A DNA stretch of 34,398 bases from Lachnospiraceae bacterium (GTDB lineage Bacteria > Bacillota > Clostridia > Lachnospirales > Lachnospiraceae), in the NCBI GenBank assembly GCA_017438305.1, contig JAFRVX010000132.1, forward strand, positions 1 through 34,398. The letters are read 5' to 3'. The notes below the pieces were generated by a model. That model saw only the letters and a list, made by a program, of their open reading frames with translations. It had not been told where the DNA came from and ran no database searches. Positions 14,246 to 20,391 of the stretch are shown piece after piece (within the stretch, counting starts at the first letter, position 1; every line of letters begins with the position of its first letter). The position numbers and the translations under genes are program-made.

Positions 14246-15082
14246 TCAGACCCCTTCCCGGGCGTCCGGCTGCCGGGGATAAAGAAGCGGCAGAAGCTCA
14301 TTATAAAGAACATCATCCGGCAGCTTATACCAGGTGTCTTCATGAACCGTTATGAGGTGCAGCAGGCAGAACCGGTTTCCGTTAAGGCTTTCCAGCACAT
14401 GGAGTTCAAGGGAATCTTTTTTAAGCATCATGGTCTTATCGCAGCGCTTGATAAGGATGGTTTCAAAACCATAGTCCGGCGCTTCCCAGGCCTTATTCAG
14501 TTCCTCTTCTGAAATTTTATTCCGGCTGTCTTTCAGAATGTCATCCAGCTTTTTCTGTGCGCTGTCCGGAAGCAATACGAAGCCGTAGCCATCCCCTGTC
14601 CAGCCCTGTACACAGTAATGATCCGTCGTCCCGTTTTTGATCAGATCCGTTATTTCCTGCAGGCAGTCCTCCCGGATATAGAGGCGGGGACCGGAAGGCA
14701 TGAGGCTGTCGAAGGTTTCATCCGCAGGACCGCCGGATCCCTTCTCACTGCCGAACAGATCATCCATACCGCCGATAACCTCGTAATTCATATACAGGAT
14801 CTTTTCTTCCCGGTCAGTGGAATAAGATGACCCGTACATCCGGCTTAAAAGGACCGGAACGTCCTTCCGGCAGACGTTGATGAAATCATCAAAGTAAAGT
14901 TCCAGGGAACTGATGTCCAGTTTTGAAAGGACGTAGGTCCTGCCTTTCCATTCGATACTGTTTCTGTTTTCCGTATAGTAACCGGTTCTTTCTTTAAGCT
15001 CATCCATGGCGCCGCAGGACGTCAGCAGGAAAAGCCCCGCCATGGCCAGAAGCAGCACACCAAGTTTTTTGAATTTGTTCAT
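14246..15082 (-). CDS. Predicted lipoprotein of unknown function, co-transcribed with an ABC exporter
   Basis: The 278-residue protein starts with a basic stretch and a hydrophobic segment ending in a lipobox (LLTSCG; lipidated Cys at 23), so it is expected on the outer face of the membrane. The mature part is mixed alpha/beta in composition with no domain I recognise. Notable segments are SIEWKGRTYVLSKLD (about 42-56) and YCVQGWTGDGYGFVLLP (about 156-172). It follows the permease by 12 nt and is the last gene of the GntR-ATPase-permease operon, so it may be an accessory or immunity-like factor for that transporter (inference). AGGAGG lies just upstream of ATG 15082. Confidence 0.75.
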   Translation of the reverse strand: MNKFKKLGVLLLAMAGLFLLTSCGAMDELKERTGYYTENRNSIEWKGRTYVLSKLDISSLELYFDDFINVCRKDVPVLLSRMYGSSYSTDREEKILYMNYEVIGGMDDLFGSEKGSGGPADETFDSLMPSGPRLYIREDCLQEITDLIKNGTTDHYCVQGWTGDGYGFVLLPDSAQKKLDDILKDSRNKISEEELNKAWEAPDYGFETILIKRCDKTMMLKKDSLELHVLESLNGNRFCLLHLITVHEDTWYKLPDDVLYNELLPLLYPRQPDAREGV

Positions 15083-15094
15083 ATCAGCCTCCTT

Positions 15095-15907
15095 TTACTC
15101 CAGGTTCAGTTTTCTCTTGATGATCCTGTTGGAGATCAGGAAATAAACTGCCGAGAAGATCAGGTTCCACAAGATCACGAAAACAAATCCCGCATGGATG
15201 CAGCCGGTCAGATGTTCCCCGATAAATTTCATGATCTGCTCGATCAGATCGCTCTGGACCGCCAGGGTCATGATGATGATGAAAACGGTTCCCAGGATCT
15301 GGCAGATAAAATAGTAGCCGAAGTAGCAGACCACCGCCAGCACGATCCGGTTCTTTTTCGCCAGCTGTCCGATGCAGATGCAGGTGTAGCATACCAGCAG
15401 CACTTTAACAGACGCGGTGCAGAGAGCGAGTATCACCCAGACGATGTAAAGCACCGTATGGCCGCCGAAGGCTTTCCATATCACGTTCTTCATCAGGAAC
15501 ACAAAAGCTTTGACAAGCTCCGCGAACACTTCGCCGGAAGTGGCGATGGAAACGCCCAGCAGGGCAAAGACGCCCACCAGGACAGAACATACAAGGGCAG
15601 CCGTCAGCTTGGCTGCGATGTGCTGTTCGGAGGATGCCGGAAGGGACATGGTGAGATACCCTTCGTTGGAAAAGATGTTTTTATAGAACCGGCCGACGGC
15701 TATCACCAGAGTCCCGATGATACTGGCCAGGATCGCGATCACCAGCAGCACGACGGAGGACCCGAAGATGATCCGGTAAGGCGTATTGTCCGCTTCGAAG
15801 AACTGCAGGATCCGGTTCAGAAGCGCTGTTCCCAGCACCAGAAGGCCCAGGGGCAGCAGCCTTTTAAAGTAAAAGGCAAACTCATATTTCATCAGTTTTC
15901 TTACCAT
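15095..15907 (-). CDS. ABC transporter permease (ABC-2-like membrane subunit)
   Basis: The 270-residue protein is very hydrophobic with about six membrane segments, near residues 15-30, 48-72, 102-125, 150-178, 186-218 and 235-258. It starts and ends with basic patches (MVRKLMKYEF and RIIKRKLNLE). It would form the membrane channel for the adjacent ATPase. The start ATG 15907 overlaps the end of the ATPase gene by 7 nt with GGGAGG 7 nt upstream, indicating coupled translation. The cargo is unknown. YtrA-type GntR plus ATPase plus permease cassettes in Firmicutes are commonly involved in response to cell-envelope stress or antimicrobial peptides, which is the best contextual guess. Confidence 0.82.
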   Translation of the reverse strand: MVRKLMKYEFAFYFKRLLPLGLLVLGTALLNRILQFFEADNTPYRIIFGSSVVLLVIAILASIIGTLVIAVGRFYKNIFSNEGYLTMSLPASSEQHIAAKLTAALVCSVLVGVFALLGVSIATSGEVFAELVKAFVFLMKNVIWKAFGGHTVLYIVWVILALCTASVKVLLVCYTCICIGQLAKKNRIVLAVVCYFGYYFICQILGTVFIIIMTLAVQSDLIEQIMKFIGEHLTGCIHAGFVFVILWNLIFSAVYFLISNRIIKRKLNLE

Positions 15908-16599
15908 CTGAATACCTCCCTGAACAATTCGTCCACCGATTTGTTCTTTTCGTTCCGGATCGTGTCAACATCCTCCTTCAGCAGAATTTCTCCGTTCTGG
16001 ATAAAGATCACTTCATCCAACACCGATTCGATATCCGTGATCAGGTGCGTGGAGATGATGACCGAAGCTTCCGGATTATAATTGTTGATGATCGTTGATA
16101 TGATATAGTCTCTTGTGGCGGGATCCACGCCGGCAATGGGTTCGTCCAGGACGTACAGCTTCGCGTCCCGGCTCATGATCAGGATCAGGGCGACCTTTTC
16201 CTTATTGCCCTTGGACAGGGATTTCAGCCTTGCGTCTTCCGAAATGCCCAGTTCCGACAACATTTTAAGCGCTCTCTCTTCCCGGAAATCCTCATAAAAA
16301 TCCTTAAAATAATCGATGATCTGCCGGACCGTCATATAGCTGTTGATGAAATGATTGTCCGGTAGATAGGCTACGACCTTTTTGCTCTCTACGCCCGGGG
16401 CGTGGCCGTCGATATAGATACTGCCCTCATCGGGAACCAGAAGTCCCGCCAGGATCTTTATAAAGGTGGTCTTTCCCGAGCCGTTGGGCCCCAGAAGGCC
16501 GATCATTTTACCGCTGTCAAGGGTAAAACTCACGCGATTCAGAGCGGTAAGACCCCCGTATTTTTTGGTAAGGTTCGTACACTCCAGCAGTTTACTCAT
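15901..16599 (-). CDS. ABC transporter ATP-binding protein (exporter type)
   Basis: The 232-residue nucleotide-binding subunit has Walker A GPNGSGKTT (37-45), a divergent signature LSKGNKEKV in place of LSGGQ, Walker B LYVLDEP with the D-loop IAGVDP, and the H-loop STHL. The SKG signature is common in ABC-2 exporter ATPases of the YtrB/BcrA kind. It overlaps the GntR gene by 8 nt (ATG 16599 within the end of GntR) with AAGGAG upstream, and overlaps the permease by 7 nt. These overlaps form a tightly coupled three-gene unit. Confidence 0.9.
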   Translation of the reverse strand: MSKLLECTNLTKKYGGLTALNRVSFTLDSGKMIGLLGPNGSGKTTFIKILAGLLVPDEGSIYIDGHAPGVESKKVVAYLPDNHFINSYMTVRQIIDYFKDFYEDFREERALKMLSELGISEDARLKSLSKGNKEKVALILIMSRDAKLYVLDEPIAGVDPATRDYIISTIINNYNPEASVIISTHLITDIESVLDEVIFIQNGEILLKEDVDTIRNEKNKSVDELFREVFRW

Positions 16600-16954
16600 T
16601 GTTTCTCTCCTTAATCAGTTCCATGACCTTTTCAGCATCCACCCCAAGATCAGCCATTTCCGCGAGAAAGCGGTCGGTCTTCGTGTTCAAGAGCTGCCTC
16701 AGCTTTTCTCTGGCGGGTTCAATATCCTCGCTGACGTACCAGCCTGACCCTACCCGGGAAAAGATCATTCCGTCCCGTTCCAGTTCGGAAAAGGCTTTCT
16801 GGACCGTATTGGGATTGACCCCCGTTTCCAGCGCCACTTCTCTCACGGACTTCAGCTTCGAACCCGGAAGAATATCGCCCAGAGCAATGGATGCGCAGAT
16901 CCTGTCTTCGATCTGCGGGCAGATGGGTCTGTTTTTATCGATGATCCATTTCAT
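16592..16954 (-). CDS. GntR-family transcriptional regulator, YtrA subfamily
   Basis: The 120-residue protein has the winged helix typical of GntR at about 10-75 (PICPQIEDRICASIALGDI, LKSVREVALETGVNPNTVQKAFSELERDGMIFS, GSGWYV). Its short C-terminal helical tail (about 80-118) is the hallmark of the YtrA subgroup. It is the first gene of the ABC operon and almost certainly represses it. A dyad GTATTAT/ATAGTAC lies just downstream of the -10 in its own promoter. ATG 16954 follows AAAGGA by about 6 nt. Confidence 0.92.
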   Translation of the reverse strand: MKWIIDKNRPICPQIEDRICASIALGDILPGSKLKSVREVALETGVNPNTVQKAFSELERDGMIFSRVGSGWYVSEDIEPAREKLRQLLNTKTDRFLAEMADLGVDAEKVMELIKERNNE

Positions 16955-17010
16955 GGCCTGTCCTTTCTTTTTGTATTCAGTCCGCAGCGCCGATCCGGCT
17001 TTTGCAAACT

Positions 17011-17055
17011 GTATTATCTTGATAGTACAATAGTACGATTTTCAAATTCTGTCAA
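17011..17055 (-). promoter_or_regulatory. Promoter and probable GntR operator of the ABC operon
   Basis: On the minus strand TTGACA (17055-17050) and TATTGT (17032-17027, 4/6) are spaced by 17 bp. A near-perfect dyad, GTATTAT-CTTG-ATAGTAC (17011-17028), begins within the -10 and covers the start site. This is the expected position for autorepression by the YtrA-type regulator. Confidence 0.65.
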
Positions 17056-17283
17056 GTACTTTTTTGTTTTTTCTCTTAACTGTTAAAATCTTTACACTAC
17101 GAAATCTTTACTCTATATTGTTTTTTTCATTAAGGGCGGATCGGATGTGCAGGACTTTGTCTCCCTGTCTGATCTATACAGTGTGCCTGAGCTCGAAACA
17201 TGGCTTTCGGCCGTCTGCGGGCAAGAGAGCAGATTCCCGCCGTCCTCTGCCGGTCTGCAGCCTCATGATTCATTGCTTCACGC
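17056..17283. other. Intergenic stretch without a recognisable gene
   Basis: The part near 17056-17130 is AT-rich and lies upstream of the GntR promoter. The remainder has no ORF with a ribosome site and no convincing RNA or repeat. The short frames seen here on both strands look accidental. Confidence 0.5.
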
Positions 17284-17322
17284 AAAAAGCGGGCAATACA
17301 GGAATGATCCTGCATTGCCCGC
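17284..17322 (-). terminator. Intrinsic terminator of the YerC gene
   Basis: A 15-bp stem (17289-17303 with 17308-17322, loop of 4) is fully paired on the minus strand with one G-U, followed by five Ts (17288-17284). Confidence 0.85.
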
Positions 17323-17339
17323 TCCGTAAAGCTTCTTTT

Positions 17340-17633
17340 TCAGCCGGCGCTCTCTTTCAGCGCGTCCAGTATTTTGCGGTATCCGCCGGTTCCGTAGTTC
17401 AGGCATCGGTTTACGCGGGAAATCGTGGCCGTGGAAACGCCGACCTTCTCGCAGATCTCCCGGTAATTGACTCCTTCATCCAGAAGAACAGCCGTATCCA
17501 GTCGCTGCGCCATATCTTCGATCTCCTTTACGGTGCAGATGTCCTGGAAAAAAGCATAACAGTCTTCCCGGGATTCAAGTTTCAGAAAAGCATCAAACAG
17601 CCTGTCAACGGATTCCGAATGAATCTCTTTCAT
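17340..17633 (-). CDS. YerC/YecD family TrpR-related DNA-binding protein
   Basis: The 97-residue protein belongs to the TrpR-like helix-turn-helix group. It contains FFQDICTVKEIEDMAQRLDTA (about 28-48) followed by the HTH GVNYREICEKVGVSTATISRVNRCLNYG (about 54-81), both characteristic of the family. ATG 17633 has AAAGGTG 5 nt upstream. It is monocistronic, with its own promoter and terminator. A 26-bp perfect palindrome spans the promoter from the -10 to the -35, which strongly suggests tight autoregulation. Targets in this organism are not evident, and the family's physiological role is poorly defined. Confidence 0.88.
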   Translation of the reverse strand: MKEIHSESVDRLFDAFLKLESREDCYAFFQDICTVKEIEDMAQRLDTAVLLDEGVNYREICEKVGVSTATISRVNRCLNYGTGGYRKILDALKESAG

Positions 17634-17682
17634 TCCTTCACCTTTCTCCCTCCGGCTTTCCGCCGGGTATTTACTGCTGATT

Positions 17683-17711
17683 ACTTTAACACTTTAAAGT
17701 GTTAAAGTCAA
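17683..17711 (-). promoter_or_regulatory. YerC promoter embedded in a 26-bp perfect palindrome
   Basis: The half-site ACTTTAACACTTT (17683-17695) is followed directly by its exact reverse complement (17696-17708). On the minus strand TTGACT (17711-17706) and TAAAGT (17688-17683) are spaced by 17 bp, so the dyad occupies the whole spacer and -10. Binding here would occlude RNA polymerase. Confidence 0.7.
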
Positions 17712-17877
17712 CTGCTTTTTCCCATGTCTTCAGATTGTCCGGATCATCCCTTTAGCGTGAACCTGTCTGTCTCTTCCCTTTGGCAAAGAGCGTCTCTTTC
17801 TATTAGCCGGAACTGTACCACCTGCCGGAAAAGGCTGTCTTCTGTGTCTGAGAAAGGGCGTTCCTCTGAGCCCGTGT

Positions 17878-18723
17878 TCAGCACTCTTTCAGGATGGCCG
17901 GGATCATTTCGATCATGTCTGTGGGGAGCATGCTCCTGATCCCGTACTTTTCCCGGCACCGGTCTCCGGCTTCACCGTGAAGCCATGCCCCGAAAACAGC
18001 AGCGTCAAAGAGTTCCATCCCCTGGGCCAACAAAGCTCCGATCATGCCGGAAAGCACATCTCCGGAACCGGCTCTTGCCATGCCGGCATTCCCTGTGCGG
18101 TTTACCGCGGGCTCCCTGCCCGGTGTGAAGATCAGGGTATCCGGACCCTTTAAAAGGACCGAAGCTTTATACATTCCGGCGGCTTTCAGGGCACTTTCCC
18201 GACGGTTCTCATGGACCGTCATACTGTCCGTCTTCAGCAGCCTGGCCATCTCGCCTTCATGGGGCGTAAGAAGGATTTTATCTCCCAGAGGAAGCGGTTC
18301 CTTCAGGGAAGCCAGATAATTCAGGGCATCCGCGTCCGCCGCTGCCGGAATACGGCAGGCTTCGAAAAAGGCAGGACAGACACTGTCCCGAAGCTTTCCC
18401 AGGCCGCAGCCGATCACCGCGGCATCCGCTCTCTCCAGCCCGGCCTCAAGCGTCCTCCGGATGCTTTCTTCCGAGTTTTCCCGATAGACGGAGCAGACCG
18501 CTTCCGGCACCGCCCCGGTCACCACCGGATAGATCGATTCGGGCATGGCCAGGTCAACATACCCGGCACCTGTGCGAAGAGCCGCCCGGGCTGCCATGAT
18601 CAGGGCGCCGGCCATTCCATAGGATCCGCCTATGATGAACAGGCGCCCCCGATCGTACTTGTTAAATTCTCTTCTGATTTCGGGAAGAGGTATTTCAGGC
18701 CTTATTCCAGACTCATGTCTCAT
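17878..18723 (-). CDS. nnrD: ADP-dependent NAD(P)H-hydrate dehydratase
   Basis: It repairs hydrated (damaged) NADH and NADPH in the cytoplasm using ADP. The 281-residue protein has the ribokinase-like fold motifs of the YjeF C-terminal domain: GGSYGMAGA (32-40), LTPHEGEM (152-159), LLKGPDT (190-196) and NAGMARAGSGDVLSGMIGALLAQG (212-235), where GSGD holds the catalytic Asp222. The N-terminal YjeF epimerase domain (NnrE), often fused to it, is absent. ATG 18723 is about 12 nt from AGGAG, a long spacing, but no better in-frame start is visible. It stands alone with its own promoter. The 170 nt between this gene and the YerC promoter hold nothing recognisable. Confidence 0.9.
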   Translation of the reverse strand: MRHESGIRPEIPLPEIRREFNKYDRGRLFIIGGSYGMAGALIMAARAALRTGAGYVDLAMPESIYPVVTGAVPEAVCSVYRENSEESIRRTLEAGLERADAAVIGCGLGKLRDSVCPAFFEACRIPAAADADALNYLASLKEPLPLGDKILLTPHEGEMARLLKTDSMTVHENRRESALKAAGMYKASVLLKGPDTLIFTPGREPAVNRTGNAGMARAGSGDVLSGMIGALLAQGMELFDAAVFGAWLHGEAGDRCREKYGIRSMLPTDMIEMIPAILKEC

Positions 18724-18865
18724 GATGACAGGCTTCTCCTTATGCCGGCGGTCAGACGCTCTGACGTTTTCCGAAGAAGATTCCGAAAAAAACCATTACG
18801 ATTTCTCCGATGAACTTTCATCAGAGCGTCCTGACCAGCTTGCTCGAAATGATACTGTTGAATTA

Positions 18866-18897
18866 CGTACTGCTTTTATTTCGTATTGCTTTTATTA
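18866..18897 (-). repeat. 16-bp direct repeat at the nnrD transcription start
   Basis: CGTACTGCTTTTATTT (18866-18881) is followed immediately by CGTATTGCTTTTATTA (18882-18897), which overlaps the -10 box of the nnrD promoter. A regulator-binding tandem site is possible. Confidence 0.5.
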
Positions 18898-18922
18898 TAC
18901 TGCATCGGAGAGAAATTACCAA
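18894..18922 (-). promoter_or_regulatory. Predicted promoter of nnrD
   Basis: On the minus strand TTGGTA (18922-18917, 4/6) and a perfect TATAAT (18899-18894) are spaced by 17 bp. The leader to the start codon would be about 165 nt. Confidence 0.6.
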
Positions 18923-18990
18923 TGGTTCTTTTCTATATTCGAAAGACCGCACGCTGTTCGCCCGAGACTCCGGGGTTCGTGCCCTGAACC

Positions 18991-20391
18991 TCAGCGTTTT
19001 TTCCGGTCCTGCAGGAATAATACGCCCAAAGCGCCCAGACCGAGGGTCCCGGCGATGCCTGACACGCCGGCAATAATGCCTTTCAGGGGAAGTCCGGCGG
19101 ATCCGGTGTTCTCAGCGTTCTCACTTGTCCCGCCAGTCTCACCGGTCCCGGCGGGCTCAGAGAGTGTTGAGGCAGGTTCATCGGCTTCAACGGTTCCGGC
19201 AGACTCAGAGACTTTGCTGACATCGGCAGTCTCAGAGGTCCCATCGGCTGCTGCCGTCTCTCCCGTCTCGGAGTTTTCATCCGGGGCCGTCTCCTCCACG
19301 GACAGGGTCAGGGCTGCTTTTTCAGATGAACTGGTCTCTTCGCTGCTGTCCGTTTTGCCGCGGGTTTCCCCGGAAGCGCTGTCTTCCGTCTTCTCAACAG
19401 CTTCGGTCTTCTGAGAAGCGGTTGTTTCCGTTGTCGGAGTTTGGACAGCTGAAGAGGCAAGCTCCGTTTTTTCTGATCCTGAAGGCTCAGGCGCTGAACT
19501 CTGTTTCTCAGAAGGCTCAGGCTCTGAACTCTGTTTTTCAAAAGGTTCAGGCACTGAACTCTGTTTCTCAGAAGGTTCAGGCACTGAACTCTGTTTCTCA
19601 GAAGGCTCAGGCACTGAACTCCTTGATTCAGAAGGCGGCGCTGCCGAAGTCCCGGTCCTTTTCAGAAAACCCACTTCCGGTTCTTCATAATACAGCGTAT
19701 AGGATACCATCGTTATATCCGGGAGCTTTACCTCGCCTTCAAAAACATCCTTTACCATGCGGTGGCAGGTTTTTCCTTCCACATAGGCTGTCCTGGTACC
19801 ATCGCTGTTCACGCCCTTTTTCCATGTGACGGAGGTGATCTTTGCCGCTTCGGGATCCAGTCCGACAGATCGTAAAACATCGTCGTATAAGTTCTCCGGA
19901 ACCGGTTCCTCTTCATTGCAGGGAAAGGTTTTACCGCCGAAGACCACCAGGTCCGTTCCGGTTTCCTTAAGGGTCATCTCGAAAAACAGATCATCCTCCC
20001 AGAAGACTGTAGTTTCATAAGTCCTGACGTAGGGAATGATGTCGGAAATCTGCCGCTTCGTGACCGGGTCCTTAAGGGATACATTCCAGGAATCCGGATG
20101 CTCCTCTTCCGAGCTGTCCCGTTCCCGTTCACAGGAAGCCCGGGTCTTCCGGTTCTTTTCCGTGGTCTTATGGGGTTCCGCTCTGACCAGTTTCAGCAGG
20201 ATGCCGTTCCGGGTGATCTGCTCCGGATGGGCGGGAGTTTCCGTTTCAGGAAACTTTTCCGTCTCAACCACCGCCTTTTCCGGGGATGGTTCCCCGAAGA
20301 CCGGTAATTCTCCGGTACCGTTCAGGATCAGACAGCCTATAGAAAATGCCAGTACTGTCTTCCGGAAAAAGCCAAAAGGCTTCAGCTTCAA
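18991..20391 (-). CDS. Secreted, membrane- or wall-anchored surface protein with a repetitive Glu/Ser/Pro-rich stalk
   Basis: The 466-residue protein begins with a basic N-terminus and a hydrophobic signal segment (about 10-32). A folded domain of unknown type follows (about 55-245, with WNVSLKDPVTKRQISDIIPYV). Then comes a disordered stalk of about 180 residues with four to five copies of PEPSEKQSSV, and a C-terminal hydrophobic helix (about 436-460) ending RKKR. LPLKG just before the helix is at the place of a sortase motif but is not canonical LPXTG. The start is TTG 20391: AGGAGG lies 9 nt upstream, and the TTG overlaps the TGA stop of the giant adhesin (TTGA), so the two are translationally coupled. 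Its role may be a partner or co-anchored subunit of the adhesin. I recognise no enzymatic domain. Confidence 0.78.
   Translation of the reverse strand: MKLKPFGFFRKTVLAFSIGCLILNGTGELPVFGEPSPEKAVVETEKFPETETPAHPEQITRNGILLKLVRAEPHKTTEKNRKTRASCERERDSSEEEHPDSWNVSLKDPVTKRQISDIIPYVRTYETTVFWEDDLFFEMTLKETGTDLVVFGGKTFPCNEEEPVPENLYDDVLRSVGLDPEAAKITSVTWKKGVNSDGTRTAYVEGKTCHRMVKDVFEGEVKLPDITMVSYTLYYEEPEVGFLKRTGTSAAPPSESRSSVPEPSEKQSSVPEPSEKQSSVPEPFEKQSSEPEPSEKQSSAPEPSGSEKTELASSAVQTPTTETTASQKTEAVEKTEDSASGETRGKTDSSEETSSSEKAALTLSVEETAPDENSETGETAAADGTSETADVSKVSESAGTVEADEPASTLSEPAGTGETGGTSENAENTGSAGLPLKGIIAGVSGIAGTLGLGALGVLFLQDRKKR
19484..19620 (-). repeat. 30-bp tandem repeats encoding PEPSEKQSSx
   Basis: Four and a half copies of a 30-bp unit (GGYTCAGGCNCTGAACTCTG followed by TTTCTCAGAA in plus-strand reading) lie in register with the codons. 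Units 3 and 4 are nearly identical. In-frame expansion and contraction by slippage is likely. Confidence 0.85.

Noticed and set aside
18810..19076. Plus-strand ORF between nnrD and the surface protein gene
   Set aside because: It overlaps the nnrD promoter and runs antisense into the surface protein. Composition is not protein-like.
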